Source: Bacteroidia bacterium (GTDB lineage Bacteria; Bacteroidota; Bacteroidia; Flavobacteriales; Flavobacteriaceae). Taken from it: 5,827 nt of DNA. Location of the stretch: NCBI GenBank assembly GCA_030431085.1, contig JAUIJW010000155.1, positions 1 through 5,827 of the forward strand, written 5' to 3'. Positions within the stretch are counted from its first letter, which is position 1. The number at the start of each line of letters is the position of its first letter. The notes beneath the pieces were generated by a model that had not been told where the DNA came from, did not search any database, and saw nothing but the letters and a program-made list of their open reading frames with translations. Shown piece after piece: positions 1 to 5,827 of this stretch. The translations under genes were made by a program, and so were the position numbers.

Positions 1-16
1 GAGCTTTGTTTTTTGG

Positions 17-943
17 TTATAAATTCCCATTTAGAAACTGGAGGAAGGTAGGTATACCATTCTTTTTTGCCATGTTTATTTTACTATTTTTAGTTCTTAT
101 TATTGGTAAATAATTAAATATCTGATCTTTAAATAGGCTTGTTTCTGCAATATCTAAGTCTAATGTAGACATGATTTCGTCACTTAAGGTTTTTATTTCA
201 ACAAACCCCTTATCATCTTCTTTAAGTATAGATTTTGCTTCTATCAACACGCGCATATACCAATAAAGTTCATCTATTTGAGGATCTCTTTCTACTACAC
301 TTACATCTTTATATCCTCTTTTCTGATCATAGATTCCGAATGATTTAAGGCAGATGGCGTTTGGTTTTGTATCATCCAACAGCTGATCTAGCGACCAATA
401 AAAATGCTGTCTCATTAAAGCTGCTTTAGATTTGCCATTGACATATATGGTTGTTTCTGGCCAACCAGGCAATGTCATTTCTATAGGTTTTAGGGTAAAA
501 AATCGCTCGTAGCCCGTCTTGCTCTTAGGTAATGGAGGTAATTCTAACCAATAGCTCTCACGCGTATGCCTACCTCCATTTAGTTTATTGACTGATATTT
601 TTGTGCCTTGACTAGTATGACTGGTTTTTAATGGATTATGATCATCCCAATCAGGCTTATAATACATGCTATCTGCTTTCCAAATCACCTGATGGCGCAA
701 TTGGCCTAACCTATAAAGATACAATGTTTCATGTGCCTCAAAAAATGGATATGGCATTACATGTCCATCTAATGCCAAATGTCCGCCTTCAAGAGCCAAA
801 TGATCTCCGTCTGCTGCCCTTTGAATATACTCTAGTGTAGTTTTGGGGATTTCAATTTTCTGAGCGAAACTGTAATGTGCCACAAAAACAAATCCCAACA
901 AAAATAATTGCCCAATAAGTTTATTAAAATTAGTTATAACCAT
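17..943 (-). CDS. Secreted protein of unknown function, 308 aa
   Basis: I do not recognise the family. The ATG at 943-941 is followed by a clear Sec signal peptide: a short polar start (MVITNFNK), a hydrophobic core at about residues 9-23, and a likely cut near S25-F-A-Q28. The mature protein should be periplasmic or surface-exposed. There is no lipobox cysteine and no later membrane segment. Residues 48-61 hold a short tandem repeat (LALEGGH then LALDGH). Residues 60-165 are rich in aromatics, histidine and proline (for example YWLELPPLP at 131-139 and LPGWPETTIYVNG at 158-170) and look beta-rich. Residues 180-280 look mostly helical (for example 225-242 and 252-280). The only cysteine is C198, so no internal disulfide is possible. 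The gene lies 176 bp downstream of the propeller gene on the same strand, with no obvious terminator between them, so co-transcription is possible. No Shine-Dalgarno site is seen. The gene ends in TAA 16 bases before the window edge. Coding status is well supported; function is unknown. Confidence 0.85.
   Translation of the reverse strand: MVITNFNKLIGQLFLLGFVFVAHYSFAQKIEIPKTTLEYIQRAADGDHLALEGGHLALDGHVMPYPFFEAHETLYLYRLGQLRHQVIWKADSMYYKPDWDDHNPLKTSHTSQGTKISVNKLNGGRHTRESYWLELPPLPKSKTGYERFFTLKPIEMTLPGWPETTIYVNGKSKAALMRQHFYWSLDQLLDDTKPNAICLKSFGIYDQKRGYKDVSVVERDPQIDELYWYMRVLIEAKSILKEDDKGFVEIKTLSDEIMSTLDLDIAETSLFKDQIFNYLPIIRTKNSKINMAKKNGIPTFLQFLNGNL
761..802 (-). repeat. Short in-frame tandem repeat in the 308-aa protein
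   Basis: Two adjacent in-frame units encode LALEGGH (779-799, 21 bp) and LALDGH (761-778, 18 bp), and the preceding H48 codon (800-802) completes an H-LAL-[ED]-G(G)-H pattern. In + strand orientation both units begin atgtcc and end gccaa, but they differ in the middle, so this is a diverged duplication or a constrained peptide motif rather than a recent slippage event. It places three histidines (H48, H55, H61) and two acidic residues in a glycine-rich stretch just after the signal peptide. Confidence 0.6.
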
Positions 944-975
944 GGTTCAGTTTGAATTTTAATCCATTCTAAATT

Positions 976-1006
976 AGGAAGTTCACCGTGGTAAGATGAA
1001 CTTCTT
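976..1006 (-). promoter_or_regulatory. Inverted repeat (stem-loop) in the leader of the 308-aa gene
   Basis: The arms gaagttca (978-985) and tgaacttc (997-1004) are perfect 8-bp reverse complements around an 11-base loop. One G-T wobble and one A-T pair extend the stem to 976/1006. It starts 35 bp upstream of the ATG and lies between two co-directional genes. On the minus strand no long U-run follows, so it is not a classical intrinsic terminator. It could be an mRNA stem-loop that affects processing or stability, or an operator. A further partial copy of the half-site (aagttca) is at 1077-1083. Role is inference. Confidence 0.4.
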
Positions 1007-1048
1007 TCACTGGATTATTTTATTTTAAGTAATAAGACTACTACAACT

Positions 1049-1080
1049 ATTTAATTGATACTAATGAGTTTCAATTAAGT
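1049..1080 (-). promoter_or_regulatory. AT-rich inverted repeat after the propeller gene
   Basis: The arms ttaattga (1051-1058) and tcaattaa (1071-1078) are perfect 8-bp reverse complements separated by 12 bases, with two weak outer pairs. It lies 40-70 bp downstream of the propeller gene's stop codon. The stem is AT-only apart from one G-C pair and no T-run follows, so it would be a poor terminator. It may be a weak 3' stem-loop of the mRNA, or chance in AT-rich sequence. Confidence 0.25.
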
Positions 1081-1119
1081 TCATTTTTATACACTTATAA
1101 AGATTGTTGGCTTTTTAAA

Positions 1120-3435
1120 TTATTCATCTAAAGGCCTTATCCATGCTCCAGCACCGGCGGTTGATACCACTACATGATTTACTCCTTTTATTGGAACGAC
1201 TATAGCAGATGTTAAGCCTCCATAAGCAATATCCCCAGTAAAATCTTGCCATTTAACTTTGTTATTCTTCTGAATTACCCCCTTAAAAATACCATAAGCC
1301 TTTTGCATTCTATGATCGTAGAAATTAATGATGATTTGATTTTCGAAACCTACAATACCCCCTTTACTATGGAATCTAAAATCATCCTTAATCGATTTAA
1401 ACCATGAATTTTGCCTTAGATTTAAGGCTTGTTTTTTGGTGAAAATGGTTTGCCAAGACTTACCTTCATCTAAGGACAATGCGGCTATATAATTATTACC
1501 GTCATTTCCTTTTTCTTGAGACTGACCGGCAAACAGCAAGTACACCTGTTCTTTATGTTGCCAAGCAATCACTTCGGCATCCCAGCCAGAACCTCTATAA
1601 ATTTTAGTCCAATGCCAACCATCATTTTTTTTCACCCCTTTAAACACCCCTTGATTACCTTTAGCTCCATTTAAATACACTATATTTTCATCAGTAGGGT
1701 GAGGTGCTATTTTTTTTACGGTTACCACCTCATCTAATACCCCATTAGATATTTTTCGACAAAACACATTACCATCTAAATTGTCTTGATTTATGACTTG
1801 CTCAATGTCTTCAATCATAAATAAGCCTTGTCCAGCTGAAAACATAAACACTTTTTGTGAATTTACTGGTGAAACAGCTATATCTCTTAGTACTCCGTTG
1901 GCCAACCCTCCTTTAAATTCTGGACCTCCAGCCAAAAAGTTCCATTGATCTTTTGGTGATTTACTTTCTAAAACTTTAACATAAAGTCTGCCGTCTATAG
2001 CATTACCACCATAACCACCTGTGGCTTGAGCTAAAACTATTTCGGTACCACTTTTAGTTCTCGCTATATCAACAGCCTGCACATCTGAAAGATTCATATT
2101 ACTATTTCTATGCTGAACATTTGACCAGCTTCTTCCATAATCCCAACTTTCTACAAGACCATTATCTGCTTGACCTTGAATGATATAATTATCACTCATA
2201 GCAACGTCATAGGTATAAGTACTTTCCGTTCCTCTACTGCTATATGTTGGCCAAAATGTATCCCAATGTGGGACTTGAAAATTATAGTTAGGTATAGAAT
2301 AACGGTTATTCCAATTGTAAATATGGCCTTGGGGAACACCCTGAAAAATGGTTTGATTGGTAGTTGACCATATGGCCCTATCCCAATTTGTTGGTGTATA
2401 ATGGACAAATCTTGGATTGGGATGTGCATTATCCCAGCCGGTATCAAAACCACCCACACCAGACCAAATGGTATTCCATGAATAATCTATAAGTGTATTA
2501 TTGCTCCACGTAAATGTACCCTCAAACAACCCATCTCTGCTATATTGTAATCCAACTATTAACTTATGTTGCTCTCCCTTTGATCTTGGGTCTATCTCGG
2601 GATACCAATAATCTAACTTCCCTATTTGCACTCCTGAACCAGCGGTAACTTGTACCCACTGAATTGAATCTGTTGCCGTAGCATAGATATGCCCTTGCCT
2701 ACCCTTAATGGCATAAGCAGCATACAACACTTTTCCGTCTGGACTTACCGTTACCCCCCAATTACTACTTGATTTTTTTGGAGGCTTGATTTTTTTCCAA
2801 TTTTCTCCCGCGTCTGAACTTACAAATACACCTTTATTTGTGCCTATATAAACCCTATTGGGGTCTGTAGGATCAAATTGAATGGTAAGTACATTTCTGT
2901 TACTTGTCACGTCTAAATCAAAGAATACAGACTGCCATGTTTGGCCACCATCTGTTGAACGAAAGATTTCACCCTTGCCATTTCTATCCAATCCAAAATG
3001 ACCTTCTATAAAATCTAAATCATCTCTCCAACCCAAACCTGCTAGCACTATATTGGTATTCTGAGGGTGAACACTAATAACGCCTATAGACTTTTTCCTA
3101 GTTAATTCAACAAAATCGAAAGTGTGGCCTCCATCTCGAGACACCTCTAACCCGTATAGAGTTCCTACATATAATTTATCCGAATTATCAGGAGCAATGG
3201 CTACTGCATAAACCCTATTATGCAAAAGCTCTCCCTTAGGATGCCATGATAAACCATTATTTTCACTCATATAAATTCCCTCCATATCCGACGCCAAGTA
3301 TAATCGATCCTTTACATTAGGATCACAAACTATATCTTGAACTTGCCCTCCAGCCCCTGGATTAATGGACGTCCATTGTGCCGAACTTATCATGCTGATC
3401 AAACAAAAGGTGTAAAGCAAGCCATATTTTTTCAT
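1120..3435 (-). CDS. Secreted Asp-box beta-propeller protein, GH74/sortilin-like
   Basis: A 771-residue exported protein. Residues 1-20 form a signal peptide (MKKYG, hydrophobic core, likely cut at ISSAQ20). Six Asp-box motifs (S-x-D/N-x-G-x-x-W/F) are visible at residues 57-64, 99-106, 160-167, 206-213, 430-437 and 654-661. Such motifs mark turns between propeller blade strands in sialidase/BNR, VPS10 and GH74 folds. The length matches the two seven-bladed propellers of a GH74 catalytic module (about 740 residues). The N-terminus (GAGGQVQDI...LASDMEGIY) resembles the GH74 start, where an aspartate in a TD-x-GG-type motif is a catalytic residue; D50 falls there. D424 (GQADNG) is a candidate for the second one. 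Both matches are from memory, not an alignment. Residues 271-400 contain ten tryptophans, a possible glycan-binding face. No T9SS sorting domain or lipobox is seen. A terminator upstream separates it from the FG-GAP gene. It may cut or only bind a beta-glucan; a non-enzymatic sortilin-like role is the main alternative. Confidence 0.85.
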   Translation of the reverse strand: MKKYGLLYTFCLISMISSAQWTSINPGAGGQVQDIVCDPNVKDRLYLASDMEGIYMSENNGLSWHPKGELLHNRVYAVAIAPDNSDKLYVGTLYGLEVSRDGGHTFDFVELTRKKSIGVISVHPQNTNIVLAGLGWRDDLDFIEGHFGLDRNGKGEIFRSTDGGQTWQSVFFDLDVTSNRNVLTIQFDPTDPNRVYIGTNKGVFVSSDAGENWKKIKPPKKSSSNWGVTVSPDGKVLYAAYAIKGRQGHIYATATDSIQWVQVTAGSGVQIGKLDYWYPEIDPRSKGEQHKLIVGLQYSRDGLFEGTFTWSNNTLIDYSWNTIWSGVGGFDTGWDNAHPNPRFVHYTPTNWDRAIWSTTNQTIFQGVPQGHIYNWNNRYSIPNYNFQVPHWDTFWPTYSSRGTESTYTYDVAMSDNYIIQGQADNGLVESWDYGRSWSNVQHRNSNMNLSDVQAVDIARTKSGTEIVLAQATGGYGGNAIDGRLYVKVLESKSPKDQWNFLAGGPEFKGGLANGVLRDIAVSPVNSQKVFMFSAGQGLFMIEDIEQVINQDNLDGNVFCRKISNGVLDEVVTVKKIAPHPTDENIVYLNGAKGNQGVFKGVKKNDGWHWTKIYRGSGWDAEVIAWQHKEQVYLLFAGQSQEKGNDGNNYIAALSLDEGKSWQTIFTKKQALNLRQNSWFKSIKDDFRFHSKGGIVGFENQIIINFYDHRMQKAYGIFKGVIQKNNKVKWQDFTGDIAYGGLTSAIVVPIKGVNHVVVSTAGAGAWIRPLDE

Positions 3436-3500
3436 TCCTAATTTAATTTGGTTGTATTCATTTTACAAAACCGAACATACAAATAGGTAGAAAACAGAGC

Positions 3501-3522
3501 CTTTGAATTTAGAAATTCAAAG
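3501..3522. promoter_or_regulatory. Perfect 10+2+10 palindrome, candidate operator
   Basis: The half-site ctttgaattt (3501-3510) is followed by a two-base spacer and its exact reverse complement aaattcaaag (3513-3522). The site is 66 bp upstream of the propeller gene's ATG and about 135 bp after the FG-GAP gene's terminator. The two-base centre and long perfect symmetry fit a site for a dimeric DNA-binding regulator better than an RNA hairpin, and no T-run follows. Which regulator binds cannot be told from the sequence. I could not place a strict Bacteroidota promoter (TTG...TAnnTTTG) beside it; the nearest partial -7 matches on the minus strand are TCACTTTG (3525-3518) and TATGTTCG (3479-3472), each with one mismatch. 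Confidence 0.5.
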
Positions 3523-3534
3523 TGAGTAAAGTGA
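3519..3534. repeat. Heptamer direct repeat overlapping the palindrome edge
   Basis: The heptamer aaagtga occurs at 3519-3525 and again at 3528-3534, a period of 9 bases. The first copy shares four bases with the right arm of the palindrome. It could be a second regulator contact near the propeller gene's promoter, or chance in AT-rich sequence. Confidence 0.3.
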
Positions 3535-3655
3535 CAACTAATTAATTATGTGCTTATTTTATCTTTACTAATCATAAAAATTGATTTCATCAAATAGTAC
3601 TATAACCCATTAGAGTAGCTTACTACTATTAAACTTAGCTTTAAAATAATACCAT

Positions 3656-3689
3656 AAAAAAACCCTTATGCATTGACATAAAGGCTTTT
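3656..3689 (-). terminator. Intrinsic terminator of the FG-GAP/ASPIC gene
   Basis: On the minus strand the arms AAAAGCCTTTATG (3689-3677) and CATAAGGGTTTTT (3670-3658) pair over 13 positions, including two G-T wobbles, around a six-base loop. The 3' arm runs into a tract of seven T residues (3662-3656). It starts 19 bases after the TGA stop of the FG-GAP gene, the expected position for Rho-independent termination. It should largely insulate the propeller gene from transcription coming from upstream. Confidence 0.85.
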
Positions 3690-3708
3690 CAAAATTTTAA
3701 AGTACTTA

Positions 3709-5827
3709 TCAGTTAATTTTTATAAACTGAATGAAATCATCATTCTTTGCTGCCAAAATAAAATCTAATTGTTTGATTTTTATTCTGGCCATATCTTTCA
3801 CATCGCCAGGAATATACAAACCACTTTTTCTATTCGCTACAGGCGTAAACCCTCCTTGCCCATCACCTTTCAAAAACATTCCTATGCCTGCATCATTTCT
3901 AGGTGTTTCAACTTCTGAGCTGTAAAGATTACCGGCTACAACTATATCTAAATAATCATCTTTATCAATATCTTCAACAATGATTTGATTGATACTTGAC
4001 AATTGTGCCATATTTGGCAATTGGTGCACTACAAAACTTCCGTTTTTATTTTCTAAATAAGAACTTGCAAAAGTTTTCGCTTGATAATGTAACGATTTAG
4101 ATAAGTCTTGTTCTGTGTAAACGTCTACTAAATTCGCTTGCGAAAAAGCTTCGTAGTTTTTAAACTTCTTTTTAATGGCTGGAATTTGTTGCGACGAACA
4201 AGATCTTCCCCGTACAGGAAAGTGTTCTCCATCATTAAAGTAGCTCAATACAATATCGTTTTTTTCATTCTTATCAAAATCATTTAAATAAATATCAAAG
4301 GTTTCAGTTTCTGAAGCCTGGTATTTATAATTGGTTCCTAAATTACCTACCACATAATCTATATCTCCATCTTGATCAAAATCACCTTCCTGAATGCTAA
4401 ACCACCAGCCTACAGTATTCTGAAGGTTTAATTTTTCTGTTACATTTTGGAATACACCTCCATTATTTCTAAACACCGTAATTGGCATCCATTCTCCGGT
4501 AAGTATAAAATCTACAGCACCATCACTATCAAAATCTGTCCAAATAGCACTTGTAACCAAACCAACTTCTTCCAGCTCTGGAGCTATTTCTGGAGTAACA
4601 TTTTTAAACTTAGGTTTACCGGTACTGCTTACATTTTCTAAAATATAGCTATTGGCTGGTAATGGGTAGTTACCGGGCACTAACCTGCCACACACTAACA
4701 AATCTAAATCTCCATCATTATCGTAGTCTTGACTATAAACTCTAGAGCCGCTGGTAATCATTGATGGCAAGGCTTCTTCTACTTTTTTAAATTGCCCATT
4801 ACCAAGGTTTAAATACAACCGATCTTGTAAGTCTTCAGAGTTTTTATCAAACTCATTCCCTCCACTTACCATGTAAATATCATTGAGTCCATCTCCATCA
4901 GCATCAAAAATCAACGCTCCAAGATCCTCATATATTTTATCATTTTCAAGTGCTGGTATGTCTTGCTTAACAAATCCTTTTTCGCCTTGAAAATAAATGG
5001 CTGTAGACTTATTTTGAGCTCCACCGATAATAAAATCATCTAAACCATCTTGATTTAGGTCGCCAACGGCTAATGCTGGACCAAACATTGATGTTTTATG
5101 AGGCAATAGTACTTCTATTTCAAAATCGTCAAAAATATTTTCTTCATGACGGTGTTGGGCTACTATTGTAGTATCTGCAATTGTTCTAAACAGTTTTTCC
5201 TCTTCCTCCTTATTTTTTTCAACATTCACAGCATCTTGATAGGCAAGTTCAAGCATTTGGTTTTTTGCAACGTTTTTTAATGTTTGTTGTTTTCCATCTG
5301 GCCAAACCACTTCAATTAAATCGGCTTGATCATGCTGTCCTAAACCGAAGTGAAGTTGTGGCGCTACGGCAGATTGAAATCCTCTTGTTAAGGTTAACTC
5401 TTGATATTGTAAATTACCGTCTTTAGTATTGATCTTTATCTTAACCCCTAGGCCAAATTTATTTGTTTCTGGTCCTTTAAATTTTAAGGTTATGTAGTTA
5501 TTATGTTCAGAACTTTTATTTTCAAAAATAGCAGGAGCATCGTCGATATTATTTGTGATGATTTCTAAATCACCATCGTTATCTAAATCTACATAAACAC
5601 ATCCGTTAGAAAAACCTTTATATTCGATATTCCAATCTTTGTTAACTTGTTTAAATTTAAGGTTTCCTTGATTTTGAAACACAAAGTTGTCTATTTTTTC
5701 TGATGGGATTGCCAAGCTTTTCTCTAATAGATTCTCTCTTGGGTTTTTATCTTTACCTACGGCATTAAAATAGTCTTGATTATTAATTTCTCTTCTAGTA
5801 CCATTAGAAACGTAGATATCTTTCCAA
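3709..5827 (-). CDS. FG-GAP/VCBS repeat protein with ASPIC/UnbV domain (5' partial)
   Basis: The reading frame has no stop between its TGA (3711-3709) and the window edge, giving 705 visible residues, and the true start lies outside. Numbering from the first whole codon (W, 5826-5824), calcium-binding-type D-x-D/N-x-D-G loops start at about residues 80, 256, 308, 367, 431 and 482, with degenerate ones near 516 and 619. These are typical of FG-GAP/VCBS beta-propeller repeats. Residues 111-194 form an ASPIC/UnbV domain (NKFGLGVKIKI, then HFGLG, then VVWPDGKQQTL). A charged linker (about 204-213, KNKEEEEK) leads to a second propeller with the motifs GWWFSIQEGDFDQDGD, PVRGRSCSSQQIP and GNLYSSEVETPRNDAG, which I recall from large Bacteroidota family members of about 1,100-1,200 residues. 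If so, 400-500 residues are missing upstream. These proteins are exported and often lie beside SusC/SusD genes; their exact function is not established. An extracellular binding or adhesion role is inference. Confidence 0.9.
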   Translation of the reverse strand, partial: WKDIYVSNGTRREINNQDYFNAVGKDKNPRENLLEKSLAIPSEKIDNFVFQNQGNLKFKQVNKDWNIEYKGFSNGCVYVDLDNDGDLEIITNNIDDAPAIFENKSSEHNNYITLKFKGPETNKFGLGVKIKINTKDGNLQYQELTLTRGFQSAVAPQLHFGLGQHDQADLIEVVWPDGKQQTLKNVAKNQMLELAYQDAVNVEKNKEEEEKLFRTIADTTIVAQHRHEENIFDDFEIEVLLPHKTSMFGPALAVGDLNQDGLDDFIIGGAQNKSTAIYFQGEKGFVKQDIPALENDKIYEDLGALIFDADGDGLNDIYMVSGGNEFDKNSEDLQDRLYLNLGNGQFKKVEEALPSMITSGSRVYSQDYDNDGDLDLLVCGRLVPGNYPLPANSYILENVSSTGKPKFKNVTPEIAPELEEVGLVTSAIWTDFDSDGAVDFILTGEWMPITVFRNNGGVFQNVTEKLNLQNTVGWWFSIQEGDFDQDGDIDYVVGNLGTNYKYQASETETFDIYLNDFDKNEKNDIVLSYFNDGEHFPVRGRSCSSQQIPAIKKKFKNYEAFSQANLVDVYTEQDLSKSLHYQAKTFASSYLENKNGSFVVHQLPNMAQLSSINQIIVEDIDKDDYLDIVVAGNLYSSEVETPRNDAGIGMFLKGDGQGGFTPVANRKSGLYIPGDVKDMARIKIKQLDFILAAKNDDFIQFIKIN

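Noticed and set aside
631..840. Open frame of 69 codons on the + strand
   Set aside because: It lies wholly inside the 308-aa gene on the opposite strand and shows no domain or signal peptide; the minus-strand frame has clear protein-like features.
1049..1080. Intrinsic terminator for the propeller gene
   Set aside because: The inverted repeat is almost entirely A-T, has a 12-base loop and is not followed by a T-run; I kept it only as a weak stem-loop.
2170..2459. Overlapping open frames on both strands (+ 2170-2367, - 2196-2459)
   Set aside because: Both fall within the propeller gene in other frames, and the encoded sequences lack recognisable features. They arise from the sequence composition of the tryptophan-rich segment.
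3373..3435. Lipoprotein signal in the propeller protein (C11 in the N-terminal region)
   Set aside because: C11 lies inside the hydrophobic core, preceded by Y-T-F rather than a lipobox L-[AS]-[GA], so a standard signal peptide cut near Q20 fits better.
3472..3479. Bacteroidota -7 promoter element (TATGTTCG) for the propeller gene
   Set aside because: It has one mismatch to TAnnTTTG and no TTG at a suitable distance upstream, so it is too weak to annotate.
3731..3925. Open frame of 64 codons on the + strand
   Set aside because: It is antisense to the conserved C-terminal end of the FG-GAP protein. Its hydrophobic start is a by-product of the complement of charged codons.
4447..4641. Open frame of 64 codons on the + strand
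   Set aside because: It is antisense to FG-GAP repeat coding sequence and has no supporting feature.

Overview
The window suggests an AT-rich member of the Bacteroidota, most likely a flavobacterium-like or cytophaga-like environmental species. Three things point there: signal peptides ending in the ...SAQ/FAQ style common in that phylum, no recognisable Shine-Dalgarno sites, and a large FG-GAP/VCBS-ASPIC protein of a type typical of that phylum. This is inference from protein style; no taxonomic marker gene is present.

All three genes lie on the minus strand, so the region reads from right to left. From 5827 down to 3709 is the C-terminal part of a large FG-GAP/VCBS repeat protein with an ASPIC/UnbV domain. 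Its 5' end lies outside the window. A strong intrinsic terminator follows at 3656-3689. The 273-bp gap before the next gene also holds a perfect 10+2+10 palindrome (3501-3522) overlapped by a short direct repeat, a good candidate for a regulator-binding site. From 3435 to 1120 is a secreted 771-residue protein with six Asp-box (BNR) motifs. It resembles the double seven-bladed beta-propeller of GH74 xyloglucanases and sortilin/VPS10-type proteins. A 176-bp gap with two inverted repeats leads to an unrecognised secreted protein of 308 residues (943 to 17).

The two complete genes begin with clear signal peptides, and the third belongs to an exported family, so this looks like a cell-envelope cassette. 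In Bacteroidota, FG-GAP/ASPIC proteins and GH74-like propellers often sit near SusC/SusD glycan-uptake genes. A role in binding or cutting a polysaccharide (a beta-glucan such as xyloglucan is one possibility) is therefore reasonable, but no SusC/SusD gene is visible here. The terminator and palindrome suggest that the propeller gene is controlled separately from the FG-GAP gene. The 308-residue gene may be read through from the propeller gene.

No RNA genes, CRISPR array, insertion sequence or attachment site was seen. Both intergenic gaps are under 300 bp and are described below.
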